Source of the DNA: Actinomycetes bacterium
Lineage (GTDB): Bacteria > Actinomycetota > Acidimicrobiia > Acidimicrobiales > RAAP-2
Assembly: GCA_021793515.1 (NCBI GenBank)
Contig: JAJYSP010000006.1
Location: 1 to 64,000 of the forward strand
DNA length: 64,000 nt
Direction of reading: 5' to 3'
Shown: piece after piece, positions 51,114-60,128 of the stretch
Layout: each line of letters begins with the position of its first letter
Position numbering within the stretch: position 1 is the stretch's first letter
Notes under the pieces: model-generated
Seen by the model: only the letters and a program-made list of their open reading frames with translations
The model's database searches: none
Told to the model about the DNA's origin: nothing
Program-made: the position numbers and the translations under genes

Positions 51114-51935
51114 CTAGTCGAGCCACCCCGCGGGTGTCGGGTAGACCTCAGATTCGTCGGGGAACGACCCGGCGCGAACGTCGTCGCGGTACCGCGAGAC
51201 CGCCTCGGTGATCGCCGAGCCGAGGTCGGCGTACTGGCGGACAAACTTCGCGGGTTTGCGGTTAGAGAGCCCCAGTAGATCGTGGAAGACAAGCACCTGG
51301 CCGTCAGTGTCCGGTCCAGCCCCGATGCCAATCGTGGGCACGTCGAGCGCCTCGGTCACCATCGTTCCGACCACGGCCGGTACGCCCTCGATCACGATGG
51401 CGTAAACGCCCGCGTCCTGGAGCGCCAGTGCATCGTCGACGAGGACCTTGGCCGCCTCACGCGTTTTGGACTGGACCTTGAAACCGCCGAAGGCGAGCAC
51501 ACTCTGGGGCGTCAAGCCGAGATGCCCCATGACAGGGATCTCGGCGTCGTGCAGCGCCTTTACCACGCCCACCCGATTGCGGCCGCCCTCGAGCTTGACG
51601 CTCTCGGCTCCTGCCCGTACCAGCGCGGCGCCGTTTCGGACCGCTTCGGCCTCCCCAACGTGATAACTCAACCAGGGCATGTCGGCGACCACGTGAGCGG
51701 CGGGGTGCGCGGCCGCGACTGCCGCGACGTGGTGGACCATGTCCTCAACAGTCACGTGCAGGGTGTCAGCCTGACCGAGCACCACGTTCGCGAGTGAATC
51801 TCCCACGAGGATCATGTCGACGCCGGCGGCGTCGACGTAGCGAGCGCCCGGCTCGTCGTACGCCGTGAGCATCACAATCGGGTCAGCGCCGTTACGGCGC
51901 TTTCGGGTCCGCAGGGTCAACGCGCTTAGGCTCAC
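51114..51935 (-). CDS. panB: 3-Methyl-2-oxobutanoate hydroxymethyltransferase
   Basis: 273 residues. First step of pantothenate synthesis: adds hydroxymethyl from methylene-tetrahydrofolate to 2-oxoisovalerate. MLTAYDEPGARYVDAAGVDMILVGDSLANVVLG, ESVKLEGG, VMGHLGLTPQSV, IVIEGVP and TIGIGAGPDTDGQVLVFHDLLGL are all family motifs with the metal and substrate residues. It stands where many mycobacteria have ponA1. GTG 51935 follows TAAAGT by six bases. Confidence 0.96.
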   Translation of the reverse strand: MSLSALTLRTRKRRNGADPIVMLTAYDEPGARYVDAAGVDMILVGDSLANVVLGQADTLHVTVEDMVHHVAAVAAAHPAAHVVADMPWLSYHVGEAEAVRNGAALVRAGAESVKLEGGRNRVGVVKALHDAEIPVMGHLGLTPQSVLAFGGFKVQSKTREAAKVLVDDALALQDAGVYAIVIEGVPAVVGTMVTEALDVPTIGIGAGPDTDGQVLVFHDLLGLSNRKPAKFVRQYADLGSAITEAVSRYRDDVRAGSFPDESEVYPTPAGWLD

Positions 51936-51941
51936 GCTCCG

Positions 51942-51947
51942 ACTTTA
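51942..51947 (-). promoter_or_regulatory. Leaderless-type -10 element for panB
   Basis: TAAAGT, six bases (CGGAGC), then the GTG start. It lies inside or next to the end of the upstream gene. Confidence 0.6.
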
Positions 51948-52355
51948 CGCCCGGCCCCGAACGGCGCGTCGAGTCCGGCCACCGGCACCCCAGCGCCTCG
52001 CCAGATGGTGAAAGTGGCACGCAACGCAAACCTCCACGGCGTAGCACTGCACCGGCTCGTCGCGTCGCTCAAGCTTGGCGAGTTCGGCGCGCGACGTCGG
52101 ACACGTGCCCCCCGCGGGTAGTCGGGCACCGAACACGTAGGTCACCTCGACGAGCGGTCCGTCGTGACAAACGGGGCACTGCTCACCGCTCCCGCGACCG
52201 ATGTTGCGCGCCGCGCGCAACAGCTCGGGGTGTGCGTCGCACACGTCCTCGGCGCGCAACAGCCCCGAGGCAAGCTTCTCAAGCAGCGCGTGACGCACGA
52301 GGCCGAACTCGACAACGGCTCCGTCGGCCGAGGTGGTGCGCAGCGTGCGATCCAT
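51945..52355 (-). CDS. DUF5318-like zinc-ribbon protein
   Basis: 136 residues. VCDAHPELLRAARNIGRGSGEQCPVCHDGPLVEVTYVFGARLP, then VQCYAVEVCVACHFHHLARRWG: two Cys-x2-Cys pairs that should form a zinc ribbon. The layout and place (next to padR and ino1, upstream of rpsF) match mycobacterial Rv0049, a DUF5318 protein of unknown function. ATG 52355 follows TAGTCT by six bases. Confidence 0.82.
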   Translation of the reverse strand: MDRTLRTTSADGAVVEFGLVRHALLEKLASGLLRAEDVCDAHPELLRAARNIGRGSGEQCPVCHDGPLVEVTYVFGARLPAGGTCPTSRAELAKLERRDEPVQCYAVEVCVACHFHHLARRWGAGGRTRRAVRGRA

Positions 52356-52361
52356 TGGGCG

Positions 52362-52367
52362 AGACTA
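52362..52367 (-). promoter_or_regulatory. Leaderless-type -10 element for the DUF5318-like gene
   Basis: TAGTCT, six bases, ATG start. The gene is divergent from padR about 80 bases away. Confidence 0.6.
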
Positions 52368-52406
52368 CAACGCCCCGCCACCCCTGTCCCAGCACCAAAC
52401 GTCACG

Positions 52407-52420
52407 TTCGATATATCGAA
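52407..52420. promoter_or_regulatory. Perfect palindrome TTCGATATATCGAA, candidate PadR operator
   Basis: Fourteen-base perfect palindrome, rich in A/T in a GC-rich genome. It lies about -31 to -18 from the predicted padR start, where a bound repressor would block polymerase. The divergent DUF5318 promoter is about 40 bases away. Confidence 0.6.
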
Positions 52421-52424
52421 TTGA

Positions 52425-52430
52425 TATGAT
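52425..52430 (+). promoter_or_regulatory. Leaderless-type -10 element for padR
   Basis: TATGAT, seven bases, then ATG 52438. This supports the third of three in-frame ATG codons as the real start. Confidence 0.5.
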
Positions 52431-52437
52431 GAGTCGC

Positions 52438-53049
52438 ATGTTGGACATCGCCATCTTGGGACTGCTCATGGACCGTGACCATCACGGCTATGAGATCCGT
52501 TCGCAGTTGCGCGAGCGTCTCGGCGTCTCGGCCAACGTGTCATTCGGGTCGATCTACCCCGCCCTCGCCCGCCTGGAGCGCCACGGCAGCGTCGAAGCCG
52601 TGGCACCGACGGAGTCTCGCTTCGGTGCCCTCTCGACCGGTTCGCTCTCGGGCGAACGGGCGTCGTTACGCGCACTTCGCGCGACCTCGGGCATCGGTCG
52701 GCGTGGTCGCAAGGTCTACCGCATCACCGACCGTGGTCGTCAGGAGTTTGCCGAACTCCTCGCCGACCCGACCACGATGGACGACGGCAAGAACTTCACG
52801 ATGCGCATGGCGCTGGCGAAGTACCTCACCCCGACGTTGCGCGTCGCGCTCCTCGAACGCCGCCGCACGGACCTCGTCTCGCGCCTGGCCGAGGTCCGTG
52901 CCGGCGCAGCGAACACTGAACTCGACTCGTACGCCCGCAGCGTGATGGAACACGCCGCGCAGGCGGTCGAGTTGGACCTCGCGTGGATCGACAGCCTGTT
53001 GACCACCGAACGCAGTAACCACAACAACTTCGCCCAAGACGCGAAGTGA
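52438..53049 (+). CDS. PadR-family transcriptional regulator
   Basis: 203 residues from ATG 52438, so the protein begins [24 protein letters not shown], the usual PadR N-terminus. Winged helix: [22 protein letters not shown] ... [21 protein letters not shown]. Between the recognition helix and the wing there is an insert of about 30 residues ([21 protein letters not shown] and more), longer than in the mycobacterial homologue Rv0047c. The C-terminal helices give the dimer. Located directly upstream of ino1, as in Mycobacterium, so control of ino1 or of its own gene is likely. Confidence 0.9.
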   Translation: MLDIAILGLLMDRDHHGYEIRSQLRERLGVSANVSFGSIYPALARLERHGSVEAVAPTESRFGALSTGSLSGERASLRALRATSGIGRRGRKVYRITDRGRQEFAELLADPTTMDDGKNFTMRMALAKYLTPTLRVALLERRRTDLVSRLAEVRAGAANTELDSYARSVMEHAAQAVELDLAWIDSLLTTERSNHNNFAQDAK

Positions 53050-53072
53050 GAGAAGAAGCAGAAAGGAGCGCC

Positions 53073-54167
53073 ATGGAGAAGATTCGTGTGGCGATCGCTG
53101 GCGTTGGAAACTGCGCTAGTTCACTCATTCAAGGCGTGACGTACTACAAGGACGCCAAGGCGGGCGACGACGTCCCCGGTCTCATGCACGTCGTGCTGGG
53201 CGGCTACCACGTGAGCGACCTCGAGTTCGTCCTCGCCTTCGACGTCGACGCATCCAAGGTCGGCAACGACCTCGGCAAGGCGATTGACGGCGGGCAGAAC
53301 AACACGATCAAGTTCGCGACCGTGCCGTCACTCGGCGTCACTGTGCAACGGGGTCCGACATTGGACGGTCTCAACAAGTACTACCGCGAGGTCATCGAAG
53401 AGTCACCGGCCGAGGCCGTCGACGTCGTCCAGGCCCTGCGTGACTCCGGCGCCCAAGTGTTGGTCTCTTACCTCCCCGTCGGCTCCGAAGAGGCCCAGCG
53501 CTTCTACGCCCAAGCCGCGATCGACGCCGGCGTCGCCTTCGTGAACGCCATCCCCGTATTCATTGCCTCGGACCCCGTCTGGGCGAAAAAGTTCGCTGAC
53601 GCGGGTGTCCCGATCATCGGTGACGACATCAAGAGCCAGGTCGGAGCGACCATCGTGCACCGCATCCTGTCGCGCCTCTTCGAGGACCGCGGTCTGACCC
53701 TGGACCGCACCTACCAGTTGAACGTCGGCGGCAACATGGACTTCAAGAACATGCTCGACCGCGAACGGCTCGAGTCCAAGAAGATCTCCAAGACCCAGTC
53801 CGTCACCTCTCAGCTGGAGAGCAGCCACCTCGAGCCCGAGAACATCCACATCGGCCCGAGCGACCACGTACCGTGGCTGCTCGACCGCAAGTGGGCCTAC
53901 ATCCGCATGGAAGGTCGCAACTTCGGCGACGTGCCGCTCAACCTCGAGCTCAAGCTCGAGGTGTGGGACTCGCCCAACTCGGCTGGCGTCATCATCGATG
54001 CCGTGCGCTGCGCCAAGATCGCCCTCGACCGCGGCATCGGCGGACCGGTCGTCGGTCCTTCGGCCTACTTCATGAAGTCGCCGCCGGTGCAGTTCCACGA
54101 TGACGTCGCCCACGACATGGTCGACGCATTCGCGAACGACGGCGCCGAGAACCCCGTCTGGCCGTAG
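53073..54167 (+). CDS. ino1: Inositol-3-phosphate synthase
   Basis: 364 residues from ATG 53073, preceded by AAAGGAG. NAD-dependent conversion of glucose 6-phosphate to myo-inositol 3-phosphate, the first step toward phosphatidylinositol, mycothiol-type thiols or inositol solutes. [18 protein letters not shown] (NAD fold), [50 protein letters not shown] and [10 protein letters not shown] with catalytic Lys residues. Short actinobacterial form. It follows padR by 23 bases. Confidence 0.96.
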   Translation: MEKIRVAIAGVGNCASSLIQGVTYYKDAKAGDDVPGLMHVVLGGYHVSDLEFVLAFDVDASKVGNDLGKAIDGGQNNTIKFATVPSLGVTVQRGPTLDGLNKYYREVIEESPAEAVDVVQALRDSGAQVLVSYLPVGSEEAQRFYAQAAIDAGVAFVNAIPVFIASDPVWAKKFADAGVPIIGDDIKSQVGATIVHRILSRLFEDRGLTLDRTYQLNVGGNMDFKNMLDRERLESKKISKTQSVTSQLESSHLEPENIHIGPSDHVPWLLDRKWAYIRMEGRNFGDVPLNLELKLEVWDSPNSAGVIIDAVRCAKIALDRGIGGPVVGPSAYFMKSPPVQFHDDVAHDMVDAFANDGAENPVWP

Positions 54168-54177
54168 TCCGCTGCGC

Positions 54178-54211
54178 AAAGTCCCGTCACCCAAATGGGT
54201 GGCGGGACTTT
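54178..54211. terminator. Bidirectional terminator between ino1 and pcnA
   Basis: AAAGTCCCG and CGGGACTTT arms, with an inner CACCC-AAAT-GGGTG stem, end one base before the pcnA stop. The A-run and T-run on the two sides allow it to work in both directions. Confidence 0.85.
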
Positions 54212-54212
54212 G

Positions 54213-55631
54213 TCATGTGGCGTTCTGTTGCGCCCACCACGCCGTGAGCCGTTGCGCTGCGTCATCCGGGTCGATCTCGCCCTCGTCGAGGCGGATCTCC
54301 ATCAGGAAGTCGAGCGCCTTGCCCACTACCGGACCCGGGGCGACGTGCAGGAGCTCCATCACGGCGACCCCGTCGAGCGCGGGGCGCAGTCGACTCAGGT
54401 CCTCGTTGGCGCGGACCTCTTCGATGCGCAGCTCCAGCTCGTCCATCCGCTTCGCGAACGTCGCGGCCTTGCGCGCATTGCGCGTCGTCGCGTCACAGCG
54501 CGTGAGCTCGTTGAGCTCGTTGAGCAGATGTCCCGCGTCTCGGACGTAGCGGCGCACCGCGCGGTCGCTCCAGCCCATCTTGTAGGTGTGAAAGCGCAGG
54601 TGGAGCTCGACGAGCATGCTCACATCATCGATCATGGTCTGGGGGTATTTGAGCGCCGCCATCCGCTTGCGCGTCATCTTCGCACCCACGATCTCGTGGA
54701 ATCGGAAGGTGACCCCGTCATCGGAGATGGCCCTCGTACGGGGCTTGCCAATGTCGTGGAAGAGCGCGGCGAGACGAAGGGTGAGGTTGGCCGACGTCTT
54801 GTCGACCACCGCCCACGTGTGCTTGAGCACGTCCTTGTGCTGATGGATCGGGTCTTGCTCGAGTTGCAGCATTGCGAGCTCGGGGAAGAACTGGTCCGAG
54901 AGCCCAGTCCGTACGATGAAGTCCAGTCCCGTCGACGGTCGCGCGGTCATGAGCAGCAGGTCGAGTTCGCCTCGTACCCGCTCCACTGAGACCTTGCGCA
55001 ACGACTCGGCCATCTCGGTCGCGGCCGCCTCAACGGCCGGGTCGATCGACAGGTCGAAACGTGCGGCGAAGCGAGCGGCCCGGAGCATTCGCAACGGGTC
55101 GTCCTGGAAGAGCCGGATCGGATCGGTCGGGGTGCGAAGGCGCCGCTCGAAGAGGTCGATGAATCCCTGGTGGTAATCGAAGAGCGTCTGGACACCCGGG
55201 GTCTCGTCGGCCAGTGCGATGACGTCGAGCGCCAGGGCGTTGATGGTGAAGTCGCGTCGACTCAGGTCCACCTCGAGCGAATCGCCCCACTCCACCGACG
55301 GCTTGCGCGAATGATCGACGTAGGCCTCGGAGCGGAACGTGGTGACCTCAGCCTTGACGCCGTTGGCCCGTATCACGCCCCCGAGCGTCCCGAATGCCCG
55401 CCCCTGCTCCCAGAGCGTGGTACACACCGGCGTCATGATGCGCGCCACGTCGTCGGGTCGGGCGTTGGTCGTGAAGTCGATCTCGAAGTCCTCGCGACGC
55501 GGCTCACCGAGTAAGGCGTCGCGCACCGATCCACCGACGGCGTACAGGGAGAACCCCTCGTCGGCGAAGACGCGCGCGAGGGGTCGCGCTAAGTCGGCTA
55601 GCTCGACTAGCCGTTCGTGGGCTTGCTCCAT
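54213..55631 (-). CDS. pcnA: CCA-adding tRNA nucleotidyltransferase (PcnA type)
   Basis: 472 residues from ATG 55631; the ORF-track version reaches into the divergent gene. Class II nucleotidyltransferase head VGGSVRDALLGEPRREDFEIDFTTNARPDDV, neck DLSRRDFTINALALDV and DPLRMLRAARFAARF, then an HD domain FHDIGKPRTRA. Sequence and length follow mycobacterial PcnA. The first Asp of the usual DxD motif is Glu (EID). It repairs or adds the 3' CCA of tRNAs. GTG 55640 or ATG 55700 are possible starts. Confidence 0.9.
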   Translation of the reverse strand: MEQAHERLVELADLARPLARVFADEGFSLYAVGGSVRDALLGEPRREDFEIDFTTNARPDDVARIMTPVCTTLWEQGRAFGTLGGVIRANGVKAEVTTFRSEAYVDHSRKPSVEWGDSLEVDLSRRDFTINALALDVIALADETPGVQTLFDYHQGFIDLFERRLRTPTDPIRLFQDDPLRMLRAARFAARFDLSIDPAVEAAATEMAESLRKVSVERVRGELDLLLMTARPSTGLDFIVRTGLSDQFFPELAMLQLEQDPIHQHKDVLKHTWAVVDKTSANLTLRLAALFHDIGKPRTRAISDDGVTFRFHEIVGAKMTRKRMAALKYPQTMIDDVSMLVELHLRFHTYKMGWSDRAVRRYVRDAGHLLNELNELTRCDATTRNARKAATFAKRMDELELRIEEVRANEDLSRLRPALDGVAVMELLHVAPGPVVGKALDFLMEIRLDEGEIDPDDAAQRLTAWWAQQNAT

Positions 55632-55698
55632 GGACAACACTCGCCACAACGGTAGTGGGGCCAGTGGTCCGACACGGGCGACGGTAGCCTGGGTCTGC

Positions 55699-57651
55699 AT
55701 GTTCCACCGTTTTTCGACCTGGTGGCGGGCGCTCAGCGTGGTACTCCTCGGCCTCGCGACGATCACGTGGCCTTCGGCCTCGAGCGCTGCGACGACGCCG
55801 GTCTTCACCGTCGAGCACCAAGACGCCACCGCGGTGATGTCGTCGTCGGGCACCGCCAGGATCGTGATCACCCTGGCCTTTCGCCACCCGAGCGACACGA
55901 CGCAGGTGTCGCTCGCGCTCTACCCTCGAATCGTCATGCGATCGCAGATCGCGCCGATCATCTCGGGCGCGGGGGTCTCGGGGCCGGCGACCGCGTCGAC
56001 CGGCTCGTTCGAACCCGATTGCACGGCGTCACGCACGAGCACCATCGCGGTCGTGTTCTTCACGGGACGCCCGCTGACTAGTCGGGGCCGGTGCGGCCCA
56101 CTCCCTCGGTTACGACTCGCGTGTCGCGGCGCGACCTGTGACGGCGTGTACCCGCTGCGTTACGCCGTGAGCGCCCACGGCACCACGACGGTGTCGTGGT
56201 CCCTCGTCGCGATCCAGACCGCACCCGTCGCGAGTCCACTGCAGTTCTCCTGGATCACGACCTTGGGTGCGGGGACGTGGTCCAAGTCCGTTCGCACCGC
56301 GGCCGTGCTGACGGCGATCAGTCGACGTCCGACGATGCCGCTCACGGTCAGCGCGAACTACGAGACGCTCTCGAGCGCGTACGAGGCCGGGACGCGCGGG
56401 GCCGCGTGGCGTGGCGCACTCAACCACGCGGTCGCCAGTCCGCTGCACCGGATTATCGACGCCCCACCCCAGCGGGTCGACTTCGCCGGACTCGCGGCGA
56501 ACGGACTCGGAGCCGAGGTGAAGTCCCAGCTCAACCTGGCCGGTCAACTCGTCGGGGCCATCACCGGGCGCTACCTCGACGGACCCGTCCTGCTCGAAGG
56601 CGAGCCCTCGGCCGCGACCGTCGCCGCTCTCGGCGCGGCCGGCGTGTCCAACGTGGTCGTCCCCGAAAACCGACTCACGATTGAGCCCTCCACAACCCTC
56701 ACCTGGGGCTCCCCCTTCCACATCACGGGCGGTGGATCACCCATCGCGCTGACCGACGACCAGCCACTCTCGGCGCTCGCGGTCGATGGGGCCATCGAGC
56801 CCGGCCGCCGGGCCGCCATCATGCTGGCCACACTCGCCTTCTTGCACTTCGAGGCGCCCAACGCACCCGCCAGTCGATCAGTCATCGTCACCGTCCCTGC
56901 GACGATGACGTCGATTCCGTTCTTCAACCAGGTCGCCGCAGGCCTCACCGCTGATCCGTTCGTCGTGGCAAGCAGTCTGGTCCCCTCGTTCACTTCCTCA
57001 CTGGTGGGCTCCGATGGTGCGCCGTCCACCCGATCCCTGCTCGCGGTCCCGCCCTCCCACTGGAGTGCACGGAACATCGCCACACTCACCGCACTCGCGG
57101 CCCAAGTCAACTCCTTCAGCCAAGCCATCACCGATCACGCCGTTGCCTTCGCACTTCGTGTCGCGACCGCACGCGCCGAGACCGTCGGCGGAGCGTCGGC
57201 CCGCCAGAACGCCATCAACGCGGCCACCGCCGGACTCAACGCGCAGCTCGCCAAGTTCACCGTCGACCCGAGCGCTATCACTCTCGCCGGCCCCGGGACC
57301 GCGCTGCCGATCACATTGCACAGCACCGCCTCCTACACGATCACCGCAGTGGTTCATCTCCTGACCAATCAGTTGGACTTCCCCAAGGGATCCAACGTCG
57401 TGGTGACCCTCGGCGCACCGACGACCTCCGTGCGCGTGCCAACCGTGAGTCACCGCGGTAGCAGCCTCACGTTGCAAGTGAACGTGACCACGCCCGATCA
57501 ACAGGTCTTGCTCGCCCACGCGGCCATCCAGGTGCGTATCGCTGGTACATCGGTCGTCGGATACCTGTTGACACTCGCCTCACTCTTGGTGCTCGGGGCG
57601 TGGTGGTGGCAGACGTATCGGCGCCGCTCGAAGGGACGTCACGCTCGATGA
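55699..57651 (+). CDS. DUF6049-like secreted, membrane-anchored protein
   Basis: 650 residues from ATG 55699, which overlaps nothing on its own strand; the ORF-track start is antisense to pcnA. Signal peptide WWRALSVVLLGLATITWPSASSA, a long extracytoplasmic Ser/Thr/Ala-rich region with repeated beta-rich stretches, and a C-terminal helix GYLLTLASLLVLGAWWWQTY with a basic tail. Position between pcnA and murJ is that of mycobacterial Rv3909 (DUF6049). It overlaps murJ by ATGA, so it may assist lipid II flipping or cell-wall work (inference). Confidence 0.75.
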   Translation: MFHRFSTWWRALSVVLLGLATITWPSASSAATTPVFTVEHQDATAVMSSSGTARIVITLAFRHPSDTTQVSLALYPRIVMRSQIAPIISGAGVSGPATASTGSFEPDCTASRTSTIAVVFFTGRPLTSRGRCGPLPRLRLACRGATCDGVYPLRYAVSAHGTTTVSWSLVAIQTAPVASPLQFSWITTLGAGTWSKSVRTAAVLTAISRRPTMPLTVSANYETLSSAYEAGTRGAAWRGALNHAVASPLHRIIDAPPQRVDFAGLAANGLGAEVKSQLNLAGQLVGAITGRYLDGPVLLEGEPSAATVAALGAAGVSNVVVPENRLTIEPSTTLTWGSPFHITGGGSPIALTDDQPLSALAVDGAIEPGRRAAIMLATLAFLHFEAPNAPASRSVIVTVPATMTSIPFFNQVAAGLTADPFVVASSLVPSFTSSLVGSDGAPSTRSLLAVPPSHWSARNIATLTALAAQVNSFSQAITDHAVAFALRVATARAETVGGASARQNAINAATAGLNAQLAKFTVDPSAITLAGPGTALPITLHSTASYTITAVVHLLTNQLDFPKGSNVVVTLGAPTTSVRVPTVSHRGSSLTLQVNVTTPDQQVLLAHAAIQVRIAGTSVVGYLLTLASLLVLGAWWWQTYRRRSKGRHAR

Positions 57652-59237
57652 GCACCACGTCGAGCCATTCCTCACGCGTGCTGTCGATGGCGAGCGGTAC
57701 GCTCGCCTCGCGGCTGACGGGACTGCTACGGGTCTTCGTCCTCGTCTGGGTCCTCGGGTTCACCCCGCTCGCGGACGCCTTCAACCTCGCCAACACGATT
57801 CCCAACATGCTCTTCGACCTCGTCCTCGGCGGGATCATGATCGCCACCTACATCCCCGTGTTCGTCGAGCGTCTCGCCGTCGACGGTGAGCGCAAGGCCT
57901 GGCATTCGATCTCCACAGTGCTCACGGCGTCGGTTATCGCCCTGGTCATCGGGTCCGCCCTCGCGTGGATCGCCGCCCCGTGGATCATCGACGGCTTCAC
58001 CGCACTACACCAACTCGACGCGGGTCACGCCGCTACGCTGCTCGAAAATCAACGCCGGGTCGCGACGGAACTGCTGCGTTGGTTCGTCCCCCAGATCTTC
58101 TTCTACGGTCTCATCGGACTGGCCACGGCCCTGCTCAACGTGCGTCACCGCTTCGGAGCCCCCGCGTGGGTGCCGGTGGCGAACAACGTCATCGCCGTCG
58201 CCGTGCTCATCTGGTTCCACCTCGTTGATCCGACACCGGTGCTCGCGCAATTGCCCGGATCGCACGACCTGCTGTGGCTCGGACTCGGCACCACCCTCGG
58301 CGTCGCCGTTCAGTTCCTCTGTCTTCTCCCCTCGCTCGCCCGCAGCGACCTCTGGCGCGTCGCCCCGCGGTTCGACCGGCACGACCCCGCGCTCCACGCC
58401 ATCGGCCGACTGGGCGGATGGACCCTGCTCGTCGTCGTCGCGAATCAGGCGTCGCTCTACGTGATACTCGCACTCGCCTTCGGCGTCGGCGGCAACGGAC
58501 CGGTCAGCGCCTACACCTACGGATGGTCGTTCTTCCTCATCCCCTACGCGGTCATCGTGGTCTCGGTACTGAGTTCACTGGCGCCCCAGTTGTCTCGGAT
58601 GGCCACCGATGAGGACTACACCGGCTTCAGCGAGCGACTCCGGTTTGGCCTACGGCAATCGCTCGTGATCATTGTGCCGTGCACCATCGGATTCATCATC
58701 CTCAGCCAGCCCCTCGTCGCGGTCCTCAACCACGTCAACGCCACGCACACACTCGCGGCGGGAACTGTGCTTGCGGTGCTCGCGGCCGGCATGCCGGGCT
58801 TCACTGTGTACATGCTCTGCGTTCGGGGCCTTCAGGCGATGCAGCGCGCCCGCGAGGTCTTCGTGCTCTACCTCTTTCAGAACGGCCTCAACATCGTCTT
58901 GGCCCTCGTGTTCGGGCGACACTCCATCGCGGCACTCACCTCCAGCGTCTCCATCTCGTACACGGTCGCAGCGGTCGCAGCCCTGTTCACGCTCTCGAGA
59001 CATCACGTCTCGATCACCACGACGATCTGGTCAATTCACGTTCGCCGAAGCACCGTCGCGTCGCTCATCGCCGGCACCGTGATGGCCGCGACGTACGCGG
59101 CGTCGAGCGCGAACGTCGGCCTCGGCCTGATCGTCCGGTTCGCGAGTGCCTTCGTGATCGGCGTGGTCGCCTACGTCGTGGTCGTGGTACTGGGACAGCG
59201 TCGAGCTGGCCGGCGACCGTCGAACGTGCAAGGCTGA
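57648..59237 (+). CDS. murJ: Lipid II flippase MurJ
   Basis: 529 residues from ATG 57648 (ATGA overlap with the upstream gene). About fourteen membrane helices of the MOP superfamily. MASGTLASRLTGLLRVFVLVWVLGFTPLADAFNLANTIPNMLFDLVLGGIM is the MurJ/MviN N-terminus with the conserved Arg and Asp residues of the cavity. It flips lipid II to the outer face for peptidoglycan synthesis. The mycobacterial homologue has a C-terminal kinase-like domain; this one lacks it. Confidence 0.94.
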   Translation: MSTTSSHSSRVLSMASGTLASRLTGLLRVFVLVWVLGFTPLADAFNLANTIPNMLFDLVLGGIMIATYIPVFVERLAVDGERKAWHSISTVLTASVIALVIGSALAWIAAPWIIDGFTALHQLDAGHAATLLENQRRVATELLRWFVPQIFFYGLIGLATALLNVRHRFGAPAWVPVANNVIAVAVLIWFHLVDPTPVLAQLPGSHDLLWLGLGTTLGVAVQFLCLLPSLARSDLWRVAPRFDRHDPALHAIGRLGGWTLLVVVANQASLYVILALAFGVGGNGPVSAYTYGWSFFLIPYAVIVVSVLSSLAPQLSRMATDEDYTGFSERLRFGLRQSLVIIVPCTIGFIILSQPLVAVLNHVNATHTLAAGTVLAVLAAGMPGFTVYMLCVRGLQAMQRAREVFVLYLFQNGLNIVLALVFGRHSIAALTSSVSISYTVAAVAALFTLSRHHVSITTTIWSIHVRRSTVASLIAGTVMAATYAASSANVGLGLIVRFASAFVIGVVAYVVVVVLGQRRAGRRPSNVQG

Positions 59238-59262
59238 CAGACGCAGAACGTGAGGGGGACCA

Positions 59263-60102
59263 ATGGCTCGAATCCGTGTGGTGTGTGACAGCGGCAGTGA
59301 CCTCCCCGACGACGTCGCCCAACGACTCGGCGTCGACGTGGTGCCGCTGACGATTCGCTTCGGGGACAACGAGTTCACCGACCGCGTCGACCTGTCCCCG
59401 TCGCAGTTCTGGGCCAAGTGCAAGGAGTCCAAAGTCCTCCCCGAGACAGCGGCCCCCTCCCCCGGCTCGTTCCAGGCGACCTACGAAGAAGCGCTGGCGA
59501 ACGGCTACGACGGGGTCCTCGTTCTCGCAATCTCGGCCGCGCTCTCGGCGACGCATCAGTCCGCCTCGCTCGCCGCCGAGGCGGTCGCGGACCGGATACC
59601 CGTGCGTGTCATCGACACCAAAGCCGTATCGATGGCCGTCGGACTCATGGCGATCGACCTAGCCGAGCTCGCCGCCACCGGGGTCGACCTCGACGGCCTA
59701 GAGACGCGCGCGCGAGATCTGCTCGGCCGCGTTGGTATCTGCGGCACGTTGGACACGCTCGAACACCTGGTCAAAGGGGGTCGGGTCGGTGGGGCACGCG
59801 CGCTGCTCGGTCAGGTCCTCTCAATCAAGCCGCTCCTCGCCCTCAAGGACGGGGTCGTCGCGGAAGCGGGCCGCCAGCGCACAAGGGCGAAGGCTCTCAC
59901 CGCGGTCGCGGCGGTGGTTCGCGCCAACGCCCCCTTCGAACGGCTCTCAATCGTTCACGGCGACGCGAGTGACGTCGATCAGTTGGTCGCGATGGTGGCC
60001 ACGATGTCGAGCGAACACAGCCTCGTCGTCTCCGACGTCGGACCAGTCGTTGGAACCCACGGCGGGCCGAGAATCATCGCGGCCTGCTGGATTAAGGCTT
60101 GA
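59263..60102 (+). CDS. DegV family fatty acid-binding protein
   Basis: 279 residues, GGGGG-type site upstream. DegV proteins bind a fatty acid and in Firmicutes feed fatty-acid kinase (FakB). RVVCDSGSDLPDDVAQRLGVDVVPLTIRFGD, LPETAAPSPGSFQATYEEAL (binding Thr/Ser), VIDTKAVSMAVGLM, TLEHLVKGGRVGG and LSIKPLLALKDG are hallmarks. No kinase partner (FakA) is adjacent. It sits between murJ and trxB, a place not occupied by degV in Mycobacterium. Confidence 0.92.
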   Translation: MARIRVVCDSGSDLPDDVAQRLGVDVVPLTIRFGDNEFTDRVDLSPSQFWAKCKESKVLPETAAPSPGSFQATYEEALANGYDGVLVLAISAALSATHQSASLAAEAVADRIPVRVIDTKAVSMAVGLMAIDLAELAATGVDLDGLETRARDLLGRVGICGTLDTLEHLVKGGRVGGARALLGQVLSIKPLLALKDGVVAEAGRQRTRAKALTAVAAVVRANAPFERLSIVHGDASDVDQLVAMVATMSSEHSLVVSDVGPVVGTHGGPRIIAACWIKA

Positions 60103-60116
60103 GCCTTTCGGACCAC

Positions 60117-60122
60117 TATGTT
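60117..60122 (+). promoter_or_regulatory. Leaderless-type -10 element for the small membrane protein
   Basis: TATGTT, six bases, GTG 60129. An alternative TTG at 60099 has no useful ribosome-binding site. Confidence 0.5.
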
Positions 60123-60128
60123 CGTAGT

